Shown: positions 18,602 to 27,654, counted from the first letter of the stretch. The stretch: DNA of 64,000 nt from Bradyrhizobium zhanjiangense (GCF_004114935.1 NZ_CP022221.1:8267001-8331000); one strand, 5' to 3'. Notes: a model not told the origin generated them from the sequence alone. Made by a program: numbers and translations.

Positions 18602-19422
18602 GATTTGCTTGATTGTTCCGCTCCGTACTCGCCTGTTGACAACTCGAGCCTCTGCAACTCAGGCCCGGCGATCCCCTGTCTCCGCATTCAACAGGCACCA
18701 CACGCGAAATTGATAGACATCATGATGGACAATGTAGGGCACAGAAAAAATCGTCTTCGTGATCTTCTATTGATTGAACAAAGACCACGACGTTCAAGAA
18801 AGCTCCACTGTTCAGGTACGCTCCACGAAAAAATGCTCTAGAAACTGTGTGCCCATCCGAAGAGTTCCGCGCGCGACTCTTTGCCATTATTGTTTTTGGG
18901 CGGCATTCCGGTAACGAGTCCTCACTGAATTTCTTGCAACGGGGAACATCCACATCGGACTCATGATCGGCAAATTTCAAAGGCGTGATTCCAGCGCGCC
19001 CTTGCGTAGCTGCGGAGCAGCCGTGGCAAGTTCAAGCGCCTCTATCCGCGCTGCACTTCCCCAAAGGCGTCCCGGCTATCGCCACCGGCGATGCGCGAGC
19101 TATTTCGATCATGACAAGTTCAAGTTCTTCACGCTCGTCTCACACCATCGACGTCGCTGGGATGATCCAAACAAAGATCCTGAGTGCGTTTGGATTGGGG
19201 AAGCGATCGATGAAAAAAGTGCCCGCTTCGCCATGAACTGCCGCTAGACATGCGTAGGCTCCTCGCCCCGCCAGGGCGCGTTTGACGTGGAGATCAAAGG
19301 CCGCTTGCGACCGGGCTCTCGACGGTTGCGGCCTAGGGTCAACAACCAGAAGAGTCCTGTCGATTGGGTGAAACCGGATGGCGGCGCATCGTGCTGCCTT
19401 CGATTGAACCCGGACGCGTTTG
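18602..19422. other. Gene-poor region upstream of tamA
   Basis: About 800 bases in which no reading frame has convincing codon bias or a recognisable motif. It is more AT-rich than the surroundings near 18720-18960, and presumably holds the tamA promoter at its left end. I see no RNA gene. Confidence 0.4.
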
Positions 19423-19749
19423 ATGTCGCAGGAGAGTTGGGCGCTTCTGGTCGCATTCCCGAAGTCGGAGCTTCAAATCGGTGACGGCGCTTGGTTTGGA
19501 GATTTATTCGCCGTTCTACGCCTCGGCTTTAACGATCTGCCGATCAATGTTCTTCCGGCCGCCTTGGATACGCGTTCGGAGACGGTAGAAGCAGCGGCGC
19601 GGCCTTGTTATCAATCGACGCGTCAGCTCGCCTCAACCGCCATTGATCCGGCGCTGGCGACCACCCATGTCGCCGGCCCAAAGGCTACCATCGAGCACAT
19701 GGTGTCGCGGAAAATCGTAGCTTGGCGGAGAAACGCGTACGATTGGTAG
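19423..19749 (+). CDS. Doubtful hypothetical protein ending in a repeated motif
   Basis: An open frame of 108 aa, MSQESWALLVAFPKSELQIG at the start and RKIVAWRRNAYDW at the end. No known family. Its last 13 codons lie in a 44-bp sequence that recurs with 36 of 44 matches at 23620-23663, where the same frame reads KIVVWRTKSQDW and stops. Conservation of the frame and stop suggests both are 3' ends of related, mostly lost genes. The 19750-20220 stretch holds no further gene I can support. Confidence 0.25.
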   Translation: MSQESWALLVAFPKSELQIGDGAWFGDLFAVLRLGFNDLPINVLPAALDTRSETVEAAARPCYQSTRQLASTAIDPALATTHVAGPKATIEHMVSRKIVAWRRNAYDW

Positions 19750-19755
19750 CGGGGG
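19712..19755. repeat. 44-bp repeat, left copy
   Basis: Matches 23620-23663 at 36 of 44 positions, in direct orientation, including an unbroken GATTGGTAGCGGGGG block. The two copies bracket the 2-oxoacid dehydrogenase operon (20221-23412). Possible boundary of an inserted segment. Confidence 0.5.
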
Positions 19756-20220
19756 TCCGTTACATCGCGAAACCCACTATTTCGCCAGTACTGTTCTCGT
19801 ATCGCCGGACGCCCGTCACCCCTACGTGAAGTCACCAGGTTTCAAACCGAGTGCCTGACGGCAACTTCCGGAAGTGGTCCCCACGCTTCAACTCTTTCAT
19901 TCGGGGCCATGATGGCCGCAATGACGGCTGCCGCCTTGGCCGGATCTCCTTCGGTCACGAAGAAAGACCGAGCGAACCGGTGGGCCGCCGCCCGGAGGCT
20001 CAGTCGTTACCAGGACGACTGACCATTTGCCATGATCTCCTATCTCCTATACCGCCATCGCTGCGTCGCTTCCACGATCGTGTGGATCGATCCCGGCAAC
20101 CTGCAGTGCAGCAATAACCGGGTGCGCATCAGCGGAACCCGCCGTAGTCTCTTGCATCGTCTCGTCACAATCACCAACTGAGCAAGTTACAGAGGCCAAA
20201 ATCGCTCCGGGAGTGAGCGC

Positions 20221-21318
20221 GTGGCCAGCCGCAGGTTAAATCAAGATCTGCCCGTCATCGCGCGTTTTGAGGTGCGCCATCGCAACTACCTCGCGCCAAA
20301 CGGCTCGATAAACCGGCCGCTCCCTGCCTTCGCCTCCGACGCCGACCTGCTCATCTCGCTCTACCGGGCCATGGTGCTGCTGCGCCTGTTTGACCAGAAG
20401 GCTGTTGCATTGCAGCGCACCGGCCGGCTTGGGACTTACGCCGTTTCACTCGGCCAGGAGGCGGTGTCGGTTGGCATGGCCAGTGCGATGCGGGAAGAAG
20501 ACGTGTTGTTACCCTCCTATCGCGACAATGGCGCGCTGATTTGGCGCGGGGTCAAGCTTGAAGAGATCCTGCTGTTTTGGGGCGGGGATGAACGCGGCAA
20601 TTGTTTCTCCGGGCCGGTCCACGATTTTCCGTTCTGCGTTCCCGTAGGATCTCAGGCGCCTCATGCCGCCGGCGTCGCCTATGCTTTGAAGCTGCGCAAG
20701 GAGCCGCGTGTCGCCGTGTGCCTGTTCGGCGATGGCGCCACCTCGAAAGGCGACGTCTACGAAGCGATGAATTTTGCCGGTGTGCACAAATTGCCCATCG
20801 TGTTCGTCGTCGCCAACAATCAATGGGCGATTTCGGTACCGTTGCGGCTGCAGACCAGTTGCGAAACGCTGGCGCAGAAGGCCATCGCCGCGGGATTCAC
20901 CGGCGAGCAGGTCGATGGCAGTGACGTGGTGGCGATGCGCGCCGCCGCAGAAGAGGCCGTCGCTGCGGCGCGCAACGGTAAAGGCCCCCGTTTCATCGAG
21001 GCGGTCACCTACCGCCTCGGCGACCATACAACCTCCGATGACGCTTCTCGTTATCGTTCGGCTGACGAAGTCCAGGCGCGTTGGAAGGAAGAGCCGATTG
21101 CCCGCTTGAGGGCTTATCTCGTTGCTCAAAAGATGTGGGGCAAGGCGGATGAGGAGCGCCTCGCCTCCGAGTGCCATGAGCGCATCGAGGCAGCGGTTGA
21201 GCGTTACCTGGCAACGGCACCGCGCCGGCCGGAAACCATGTTCGATCACCTCTACGCCGATTTACCAGAGGTCTATGCGGCCCAGCGCGGTGAGCTCGCG
21301 GGAAAGCACGATGCCTGA
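20221..21318 (+). CDS. pdhA: 2-oxoacid (pyruvate-type) dehydrogenase E1 component, alpha subunit
   Basis: 365 aa; the thiamine-diphosphate-dependent decarboxylase subunit that works with E1beta in the cytoplasmic complex. The TPP-binding motif runs from GDG (residues 170-172) to NN (199-200): GDGATSKGDVYEAMNFAG and PIVFVVANN. LLPSYRDNGALIWRG and TYRLGDHTTSDDASRYR are further family blocks. A GTG start is used, with GGGAG upstream. The stop lies inside the E1beta gene (8-nt overlap). Whether the substrate is pyruvate, acetoin or a branched-chain oxoacid is uncertain; YRLGDHTTSDD is PDH/BCKDH-like. Confidence 0.9.
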   Translation: MASRRLNQDLPVIARFEVRHRNYLAPNGSINRPLPAFASDADLLISLYRAMVLLRLFDQKAVALQRTGRLGTYAVSLGQEAVSVGMASAMREEDVLLPSYRDNGALIWRGVKLEEILLFWGGDERGNCFSGPVHDFPFCVPVGSQAPHAAGVAYALKLRKEPRVAVCLFGDGATSKGDVYEAMNFAGVHKLPIVFVVANNQWAISVPLRLQTSCETLAQKAIAAGFTGEQVDGSDVVAMRAAAEEAVAAARNGKGPRFIEAVTYRLGDHTTSDDASRYRSADEVQARWKEEPIARLRAYLVAQKMWGKADEERLASECHERIEAAVERYLATAPRRPETMFDHLYADLPEVYAAQRGELAGKHDA

Positions 21319-22291
21319 GGTAACGCTGGTGGAAGCCATCAATCTGGCGCTGGGACGCGCATTGGAGGACGATCCCGACGTCGTCGTGCTGGGTGAAGAC
21401 GTTGGCGTCAACGGAGGCGTCTTCCGCGCAACTGCAGGATTGCAGAAACGCTTTGGCGCTGAGCGCGTGCTTGATACGCCGCTTGCTGAACTCCTGATCA
21501 GCGGGCTCTGCGTGGGCATGGCGGCGCAGGGGCTGAAGCCTGTCGGCGAGATCCAGTTTATGGGATTTATCTATCCCTGTCTGGATCAGCTGGTGAACCA
21601 TGCGTCCCGAATTCGCAACCGCACCCAAGGACGGCTCACCTGTCCAATGGTCCTGCGTGCACCGCATGGGGCGGGCATTCGCGCGCCCGAGCATCATTCC
21701 GAAAGCACCGAGGCGATGCTCGCCCATATTCCCGGCTTGCGCGTTGTCATGCCCTCTTCGCCGGAGCGCGCCTATCGACTTCTCCTCGCCGCGATCCGCG
21801 ATCCCGATCCGGTGGTGTTTCTGGAGCCAACACGCTTATACCGTACGGCAAGAGGCGAGTTGCAGGATGACGGTGCAGCCTTGCCGCTGGATCATGCCTT
21901 TGTCCTGCGGAAAGGTCGCGACCTCACGCTGATCAGTTGGGGAGCTGCGGTGAAAGAGACCATGGCCGCAGCCGATGCACTCTCTGCCGAAGGCATTGCT
22001 GCCGAGGTCATCGATCTTGCCACGCTCAAGCCTTATGATGAAAGCACCGTGCTCGGCTCGATTGCAAAGACCGGGCGTTGCGTCATCGTGCACGAGGCGG
22101 CTCGCACCGGAGGATTCGGAGCCGAGATCGCAGCCCTTATCGCCGAACTCGGTCTTTCCTCGCTGCTCGCTCCCGTGATCCGCATCACCGGCTACGACAC
22201 CGTCATCCCGATGGCACGCCTCGAGCAGTTCTATATGCCCTCGGTCGAACGCATCGTCATCGGGGCGCGCAAGGTGTGCCAGTTCAGCTAG
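21311..22291 (+). CDS. pdhB: 2-oxoacid (pyruvate-type) dehydrogenase E1 component, beta subunit
   Basis: 326 aa starting MPEVTLVEAINLALGRALED, with VVLGEDVGVNGGVFRATAGL, the family-typical DTPLAE (here LDTPLAELLISGLCVGMAAQ) and the phosphate-binding-loop region RAPHGAGIRAPEHHSES. The C-terminal transketolase domain includes DLTLISWGAAVKETMAAAD and VIDLATLKPYD. It overlaps the alpha gene by 8 nt and is followed by E2 after 20 nt, so the three form one operon. Confidence 0.92.
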   Translation: MPEVTLVEAINLALGRALEDDPDVVVLGEDVGVNGGVFRATAGLQKRFGAERVLDTPLAELLISGLCVGMAAQGLKPVGEIQFMGFIYPCLDQLVNHASRIRNRTQGRLTCPMVLRAPHGAGIRAPEHHSESTEAMLAHIPGLRVVMPSSPERAYRLLLAAIRDPDPVVFLEPTRLYRTARGELQDDGAALPLDHAFVLRKGRDLTLISWGAAVKETMAAADALSAEGIAAEVIDLATLKPYDESTVLGSIAKTGRCVIVHEAARTGGFGAEIAALIAELGLSSLLAPVIRITGYDTVIPMARLEQFYMPSVERIVIGARKVCQFS

Positions 22292-22311
22292 TTCTCGACG
22301 GACTTCGTCCT

Positions 22312-23412
22312 ATGCGCCAGTTCATGCTGCCCGATCTGGGAGAGGGTCTCGAAGAGGCGGAAATCGTCGCCTGGTACGTCAACGAAGGCGATCACGTCGT
22401 CACCGATCAGCCGCTTGTTTCCGTCGAAACGGACAAGGCAGTCGTTGAAATACCGTCGCCGTCGAGCGGACGCATTGCGCACGTATTTGGCGCCAAGGGC
22501 GACATCGTGAAGGTCGGAACGCCGCTCGTCGAATTTGCCGAAGGCGCCGAGCCGGACACCGGCACAATTGTCGGCGAACTCGGCAGCACTGAACATCCGC
22601 TCGCGGCAGGGCCCTCCTCCGAGCGGCCGGCCGGACAGCAGCCTCAGGTGTTTCCGGCTGTGCGCTCACTCGCGCGCAAGCTCGATATTGATCTTGAGAG
22701 CGTCGTGGCCACCGGACCCGGCGGCACCATCACACGGGCCGATGTCGAACGGGCCGCAAAGAGCGTGTCCCAAACCGGCCGCCCCGAGCCCCTGCGAGGC
22801 ATGCGGCGCGCGATGGCCCAACGCATGATGGCAGCCCACGCGGAAGTCGTCCCCGCTACCGTAACTGATGAAGCCGATATCGACGATTGGCCGACGGGTG
22901 AGGACGTGACGATCCGCCTGGTGCGAGCGATCGCCATCGCCTGCAAGGCAGAACCTGCTCTCAATGCCTGGTACAATTCCAGCACGGGAGAACGGCGCCT
23001 GATCGCGCGCATCGATTTAGGCATCGCCGTTGACACCGAGGGCGGCCTCATCGTTCCCGTGTTGCGCAATGTCGCTGAGCGCAGCGTCGCGGACTTGCGG
23101 GCCGGCCTCGACCGCTTGCGGGCCGACTCAATCGCGCGCTCGATACCCCCCGAAGAGCTGCGCGGCGCGACCATTACGCTGTCGAATTTCGGGATGATTG
23201 GCGGCCGGTTTGCCAATCTGGTGATCGTCCCGCCACAGGTGGCCATTATCGGAGCAGGGCGGATTTCGCAGCGGGCAGTCGCTTATCGGGGCCAGCCAGC
23301 GGTGAGGCGCATGCTGCCATTGTCGCTCACCTTCGACCATCGCATCGTGACCGGCGGCGAGGCCGCTCGCTTCCTGGTCGCGCTCAAGTCGCAGCTTGAG
23401 CTTACGCCGTGA
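22312..23412 (+). CDS. 2-oxoacid dehydrogenase E2 component (dihydrolipoamide acyltransferase)
   Basis: 366 aa. One lipoyl domain (residues about 1-78) with the lipoylated lysine K42 in VETDKAVVEIPSPSSG. A peripheral-subunit-binding domain follows (about 117-152, FPAVRSLARKLDIDLESVVA then TGPGGTITRADVE), then the acyltransferase domain. The usual DHRxxDG active-site motif reads FDHRIVTGGEAARF, so the histidine is kept but the aspartate is threonine. This variant exists in some alphaproteobacterial homologues to my recollection. No E3 (lipoamide dehydrogenase) gene follows, so E3 must come from elsewhere in the genome. Confidence 0.9.
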   Translation: MRQFMLPDLGEGLEEAEIVAWYVNEGDHVVTDQPLVSVETDKAVVEIPSPSSGRIAHVFGAKGDIVKVGTPLVEFAEGAEPDTGTIVGELGSTEHPLAAGPSSERPAGQQPQVFPAVRSLARKLDIDLESVVATGPGGTITRADVERAAKSVSQTGRPEPLRGMRRAMAQRMMAAHAEVVPATVTDEADIDDWPTGEDVTIRLVRAIAIACKAEPALNAWYNSSTGERRLIARIDLGIAVDTEGGLIVPVLRNVAERSVADLRAGLDRLRADSIARSIPPEELRGATITLSNFGMIGGRFANLVIVPPQVAIIGAGRISQRAVAYRGQPAVRRMLPLSLTFDHRIVTGGEAARFLVALKSQLELTP

Positions 23413-23429
23413 ATCACCGTTTGCGCGTG

Positions 23430-23471
23430 CTTCTGAGACGTGTCTTCTGAGACGTGTCTTCTGAGACGTGT
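23430..23471. repeat. Three tandem 14-bp repeats
   Basis: CTTCTGAGACGTGT occurs three times head to tail (23430-23443, 23444-23457, 23458-23471), starting 17 bp after the E2 stop codon. The core AGACGTGTCT is close to palindromic. It may be slippage-prone sequence or an array of protein-binding sites; no direct function is visible. Confidence 0.8.
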
Positions 23472-23619
23472 CTTCCAGCCCAAGCCTGTCATCGCACAAC
23501 AGCCTGCAGGAACCCGTGCCCCCTGTCTGCGGGCGCATTGAGGATCCTTCAATGATCCGCCGCCGGCTTGAATTCTCCCATGAGGCCGACCGCTACCACT
23601 GTGGATGCGAAATCGTAGA

Positions 23620-23663
23620 AGATCGTAGTTTGGCGTACAAAATCGCAGGATTGGTAGCGGGGG
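23620..23663. repeat. 44-bp repeat, right copy
   Basis: Direct-orientation partner of 19712-19755 (36 of 44 identical). Here the shared frame KIVVWRTKSQDW also ends in TAG. It is followed by TACCTACGTTCCCCCC. It lies about 160 bp before an integrase C-terminal remnant, which supports an integration-scar reading. Confidence 0.5.
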
Positions 23664-23820
23664 AGCGCTACCTACGTTCCCCCCGACAGTTCTCAGCCGA
23701 GTTTTTGGTATCCGTGGCCTGAAACCGTGCTGACCGTTTCCGGGGGGCGTGCTCGTCTGGGCTAGCCCTGAAACCGGGAATGCAACTTAACTAACCGCGG
23801 CCTTCCACCGCGGAACCTGC

Positions 23821-23985
23821 ATGCACCGCTACGGCGAGCTGGACACCTACGGCCTGACGCGCACCGGTCGATGGAAGGACCCGGATTCGCCGGATCGATA
23901 CAAGCACACCATGGCGAGCGCAGAGGCGCGACGCGCTGACTTGCTGCCGGTGCCCCGGCAAGCAGCTCGGCGCAAGCGGGCGTAG
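23821..23985 (+). pseudogene. C-terminal fragment of a tyrosine recombinase/integrase
   Basis: Fifty-four codons beginning MHRYGELDTYGLTRTGRWKD and continuing PDSPDRYKHTMASAEARRAD. This resembles the end of phage-type integrases, where the catalytic tyrosine sits in an RYxH context (DRYKHT here). The Arg-His-Arg part of the catalytic domain is absent, and an in-frame TAA lies ten codons upstream. A dead integrase beside a repeat pair is consistent with an old genomic island. Confidence 0.5.
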
Positions 23986-23988
23986 CAA

Positions 23989-24192
23989 TCAGTGCTCGGC
24001 CTTCCGATTTACGATGTCGGTCAAAAAATAAAGCGACCAGAGCACAGTCACAGTCAGCGAGCTGAGCAAGAAGGCAAGAACAATAACGCCGCCGGCACGC
24101 ACCGGCTCGATCAACGCCGGCCGTGTGGATAGCCAGCCCATGACTTGGTCGTGGACGATAGTCGCGCCGACAGAAAGCAACAACACAACCAA
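23989..24192 (-). CDS. Small hydrophobic membrane protein, unknown
   Basis: 67 aa with two likely transmembrane segments, MVVLLLSVGATIVHD at the N-terminus and AGGVIVLAFLLSSLTVTVLW in the middle, ending in a charged tail (NRKAEH). No family recognised. It stands alone between an integrase remnant and gene-poor DNA, so it could be a fragment of a larger membrane protein. Confidence 0.4.
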   Translation of the reverse strand: MVVLLLSVGATIVHDQVMGWLSTRPALIEPVRAGGVIVLAFLLSSLTVTVLWSLYFLTDIVNRKAEH

Positions 24193-24409
24193 GCTCAGGA
24201 AAACTTAAGTATCCGAGCAAATAGCAGACGAACTGACGTAACGACAGAACTTCACCGTCTAACACCAATTCCGCGCCGACCGGCCGCCTATCCATGTGAG
24301 TCCCAGGCGACCCCATTGCGACGGAAGCCAGCGCACCGATCATGAACGGGACGGCCATAATAAGTAAGTCGCGCGCAATTTAAGGACGCCAGCCAACTTG
24401 GAATTTGCG

Positions 24410-24658
24410 ATGGCATCAGGAGTCAACGGGAGCAACGCCAAGGCGTTCATCCCCGACGGGCCTCCAGCATCATTTATCACCACGCGGCAGCTTCGCGACA
24501 GCTCGACGGAGCTTGATTTCGATTCACCGAGCGCAGATCAGCTCGCCGTCCCCGGCCGGTGGCGCAAGAACGGTTAGCTCTTCTGGCGCGAACTGTTCTT
24601 CGCAGTGATCGCGTTTGCCGATCAGGCGATGGTGCACCGCTTCAGGAAGGTACTTTAG
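24410..24658 (+). pseudogene. Doubtful ORF interrupted by an in-frame TAG
   Basis: From the ATG at 24410 the frame reads MASGVNGSNAKAFIPDGPPA and on to GRWRKNG before TAG (24575-24577), then continues LFWRELFFAVIAFADQAMVH to a second stop at 24656-24658. The second part is hydrophobic and looks coding. No family recognised. It may be a remnant of a membrane protein; evidence is weak. Confidence 0.22.
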
Positions 24659-24767
24659 CCGAACTGAAGGGGCTCACAATCCTCCTCGCTGCCGGTCGGC
24701 GCGGACAAGCTTGACCTAGCTGCGCAAGCCGCGCGCCGAACAACTGCCACCCACTCTCGGGAACGCG

Positions 24768-26459
24768 TCACGCTCGAACAGTGCGCAGGAAATTCGCGAC
24801 CTCGTCGCTGAGTCTAGTCGAATTGCGCGACAACAGCCCGGCGGATGACAGGAGCTGAGCCGACGCGCTGCCCGTTTCGGCTGCGCCCCGTTGCACGTCG
24901 GCGACGCCGGAACTGACCTCGCCGGTGCCTTGGGCCGCCTGCTGAATGTTTCGAGCAATCTCGTGCGTCGCCGCGCCCTGCTGCTCCACCGCAACCGCGA
25001 CCGCCGTGGCGATTTCGGACATTCTGGCAATGGTGCCGCTGATATCCGTGATGGCCGCGACAGATTTTCCTGTAGCGTCCTGCATGCTCCCGACCTGCTG
25101 GCTGATCTCTTCCGTCGCCTTGGCGGTCTGTTCGGCCAACGCCTTGACCTCGCTCGCGACCACGGCGAAGCCGCGACCGGCATCACCTGCGCGCGCCGCC
25201 TCGATCGTGGCGTTGAGCGCCAGGAGATTGGTTTGGCCGGCAATGCTGTTGATGAGATCGATGACATCCCCAATTCGCGCCGCTGCCTGCGCCAAACGCG
25301 TGATCTGTTCATTCGTTATTCCGGCCTGTCGGACCGCCTCGCTTGCGATGCGCGAGGACTCCTGCACCTGCCGGCCGACTTCTCCCACCGAGGCTGCTAA
25401 CTCTTCTGAGGCAGACGCGACCGACTGGACGTTGGTTGTCGCTTCATTGGAAGCCGCGGCGACGCCAGTCGCCACGCTCTGCGTGCGTTCGGCCGTCGAC
25501 CTCAGCGCGCTTGCAGATGATTCAAGCTGGCTCGAAGCTGAGGAGACCGTCTGAACGATTTCGCCCACCGCAGTCTCAAATGCGTCGGCAAGTCGATCCA
25601 TCTCGCGCCGCTGGAGCTTGGCCTGCTGCCGCTCCTGCTCGGCCCTGCCTTCCTCTGCCTCCTTCTTGGCGATCAGTGCCTCCTTGAACACCTGCAATGC
25701 ATCGGCCATTTGCCCGATCTCGGTGCGCTCGCCCTGATGCGTTACCTCAGCCGACAGATCGCCAGCACTGAGCGCTTTCATCGGCGAGACGATCGCGGCA
25801 ATGCCTCGCGAGACGTTTCTCACCAAGAAGAAGGCGACGAGGGCGCCGACGAGGCCGGCGGTCGTCGCGATCGCCACAACAGTATTGAAGGTATAGTTGT
25901 AGGCGGCCGCGGCCTCCGCTCCCGCCTCGTCCGCGCCTTTGTTGTTCAGGTCGATGGCATTCGTCAGGACCTTGTCGGCCTTCAGGCCGACGGGATTGAC
26001 GGTTTTGCTGTTCAGCTCGTTGGCCTCTTCGGGGAAACGGCCAACCGCGGCGCGCGACAGACGCAGCACCTCCTGCGAGCCCTTCATGTATTCGTTCCAG
26101 AGACCGCGCCATTCGTCGTAGAGCGCACGCTCCCGCGCACTGGAGATGAGCTTCTCGTAACCCGCGATATTCTGCGCCATCCTTTCGGCGACCTGCTCGA
26201 TCCGCTTGTCAAAGTCCACCTTGTCCTCTGCACGGTCGTTCAGCAGGTGTTGCCGCACCGCATTGCGGTAAGTGATCGTGGTTGCGCGCAGCTCGCCGAG
26301 CACGCGGATGCTTGGGAGCCAGTTGGTCTGCATGTCGATGACCGCGGCGTTGATCACCTGCATCTTCCAGATTGCAAACGCGCTGGTGGCGAGTAGTGCC
26401 AGCAAGAGGCCGACGACGACAGCGGAGATTTTGGTGCGGATGGGCATCTTCGCAAACAT
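24768..26459 (-). CDS. Methyl-accepting chemotaxis protein
   Basis: 563 aa. A first transmembrane helix at about residues 11-31 ([20 protein letters not shown]), a periplasmic four-helix sensor domain, and a second helix near 195-215 ([20 protein letters not shown]). A HAMP linker and a long coiled-coil cytoplasmic domain follow. The kinase-contact tip is [20 protein letters not shown] and [12 protein letters not shown], the invariant MCP hairpin. It lacks a C-terminal CheR-tethering pentapeptide. No che genes are adjacent. The ligand is unknown. The 26460-26752 gap should hold the promoters for this gene and the divergent PilZ gene. Confidence 0.95.
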   Translation of the reverse strand: MFAKMPIRTKISAVVVGLLLALLATSAFAIWKMQVINAAVIDMQTNWLPSIRVLGELRATTITYRNAVRQHLLNDRAEDKVDFDKRIEQVAERMAQNIAGYEKLISSARERALYDEWRGLWNEYMKGSQEVLRLSRAAVGRFPEEANELNSKTVNPVGLKADKVLTNAIDLNNKGADEAGAEAAAAYNYTFNTVVAIATTAGLVGALVAFFLVRNVSRGIAAIVSPMKALSAGDLSAEVTHQGERTEIGQMADALQVFKEALIAKKEAEEGRAEQERQQAKLQRREMDRLADAFETAVGEIVQTVSSASSQLESSASALRSTAERTQSVATGVAAASNEATTNVQSVASASEELAASVGEVGRQVQESSRIASEAVRQAGITNEQITRLAQAAARIGDVIDLINSIAGQTNLLALNATIEAARAGDAGRGFAVVASEVKALAEQTAKATEEISQQVGSMQDATGKSVAAITDISGTIARMSEIATAVAVAVEQQGAATHEIARNIQQAAQGTGEVSSGVADVQRGAAETGSASAQLLSSAGLLSRNSTRLSDEVANFLRTVRA

Positions 26460-26752
26460 GGCATTCTCCCCAAAAGGACTAAATTTGTGATGCCCTCCCG
26501 TCGCAATACCATCTGACAGGTGGCCGTCTCTCCCCTGGACCGGACCAGTTGTAAACGCCCGATGCTAGTAGAAGTTGTAACGATCTTGCTTTAAGCAATT
26601 CTTACCATTGATCGTCGGACAAATCCCACTGAACGAGACAGCCAGAACGACTCTACTGGCTCAGTCGGCGCGGATCGATCTGCTGATTGCAGAGACGCGC
26701 AGAGAGGCGACCTGTTTTTTTGAACCAACTGATTTGAAATCGTGGATTGCAG

Positions 26753-27067
26753 ATGACCGAGGACAATCGAAAGGCGCACCGCGTTCGGTTTGAACACAAG
26801 CACATCGTGAGCATCATGGGTGTTGATGGCACGTGGCGAAGAAGCTGCATTCTCATCGATGCCTCTGCAAGCGGTGCCAAGCTTGAGGTCGAGGGCTCAA
26901 CGGACCCCCTCAAGGCACAGGAGTTCTTCCTAGTTCTGTCGTCCACTGGACTGGCATTTCGGCGCTGCGAGCTGATTTGGGTGGATGGGTCTCACGTCGG
27001 AGTCCAATTCGTCACCGCAAAGACGAAGGCGAAGGCAAGTCCACAGAAACGTCTTGTTGGCTCATAA
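26753..27067 (+). CDS. PilZ-domain protein
   Basis: 104 aa, starting MTEDNRKAHRVRFEHKHIVS. The N-terminal R-K-AHRVR region matches the RxxxR c-di-GMP-binding motif, and LIDASASGAKLEV corresponds to the D/NxSxxG motif. A c-di-GMP effector or a degenerate PilZ protein of the short rhizobial type is the natural reading. The ATG at 26753 is preferred over a TTG two codons upstream. It lies divergent from the chemoreceptor, which makes a link to motility plausible. Confidence 0.8.
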   Translation: MTEDNRKAHRVRFEHKHIVSIMGVDGTWRRSCILIDASASGAKLEVEGSTDPLKAQEFFLVLSSTGLAFRRCELIWVDGSHVGVQFVTAKTKAKASPQKRLVGS

Positions 27068-27087
27068 TGAGACGAGTTCGGCACCAA

Positions 27088-27294
27088 ATGAGCGCTCAGC
27101 AACCTGACAAGCTTGTTGTCGGCAGTCGCTTCATGATGAGCGAGCTGGGGATCGTTCAGCTCCCAGAGTTCGCCCATAAGACCGGCACCATTGTCGAAAC
27201 CAGTAGTCGCACCCCTGGCGTGACGGTGCTGTTCGACGGCGCGGTCAGACCGACCGTCTTAGACCGAAGCTACATATCTGCTCTCTCCAAGTGA
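27088..27294 (+). CDS. Small conserved hypothetical protein
   Basis: 68 aa beginning MSAQQPDKLVVGSRFMMSEL, with KTGTIVETSSRTPGVTVLFD in the middle. The alternating beta pattern resembles a small SH3/KOW-like barrel. I recall similar short proteins in Bradyrhizobium without function. An ATG seven codons upstream (27067) overlaps the PilZ stop and could also be used. It probably belongs to the PilZ transcript. Confidence 0.6.
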   Translation: MSAQQPDKLVVGSRFMMSELGIVQLPEFAHKTGTIVETSSRTPGVTVLFDGAVRPTVLDRSYISALSK

Positions 27295-27321
27295 CGATCC
27301 TTTTTGCAGGTCGCGCTCACC

Positions 27322-27486
27322 ATGAAAACACAGAAGCCAAAGCAATGGGCCGACCAAGAGGTCCGACGATTAGTCAGGCTCGCCCGGCAGGGAGTTGGCA
27401 CATCGAGGATAGCCGCCGAACTCGGCCGCCACGCTGGATCGGTGAGGCGTATGGCGCGAACCATGGGACTGCTGTTGAAGAAGTAA
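27322..27486 (+). CDS. Small helix-turn-helix protein
   Basis: 54 aa: MKTQKPKQWADQEVRRLVRL then ARQGVGTSRIAAELGRHAGS and VRRMARTMGLLLKK. The region from WADQEV to MARTMG reads as a single SANT/homeodomain-like tri-helix with a clear turn at GTSRIAAELGRH. This resembles the short DNA-binding modules of GcrA-like and many rhizobial small regulators. It could bind DNA; targets unknown. The ATG at 27322 follows the previous gene by 27 nt. Confidence 0.6.
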   Translation: MKTQKPKQWADQEVRRLVRLARQGVGTSRIAAELGRHAGSVRRMARTMGLLLKK

Positions 27487-27519
27487 TCCCCGAGCGATCT
27501 TGAGCGCGGCGCAGGGGAC

Positions 27520-27654
27520 CTACAGCCCAAAGCCTCGGCCAATCTCCCGCGCAAGCTTGAGCGCGGCGTCGGTATGGCGGCCATAGAAGAACGCTCGATC
27601 AAGCTGCGAAAAGATGCCCATTCCAAATAGCGCGATGGCAATGCCTCTAAACAT
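27520..27654 (-). CDS. Small single-pass membrane protein
   Basis: 44 aa: MFRGIAIALFGMGIFSQLDR followed by AFFYGRHTDAALKLAREIGR. One N-terminal transmembrane helix and a basic amphipathic tail. Similar short proteins occur in Bradyrhizobium to my recollection. Shine-Dalgarno weak. Convergent with the small helix-turn-helix gene. Confidence 0.45.
   Translation of the reverse strand: MFRGIAIALFGMGIFSQLDRAFFYGRHTDAALKLAREIGRGFGL

Noticed and set aside
20509..22093. Minus-strand frames antisense to the E1 genes
   Set aside because: The E1alpha and E1beta products carry full TPP and transketolase motifs. The antisense frames have none.
23430..23471. CRISPR array
   Set aside because: Units are 14 bp, directly adjacent, with no spacers and no cas genes.
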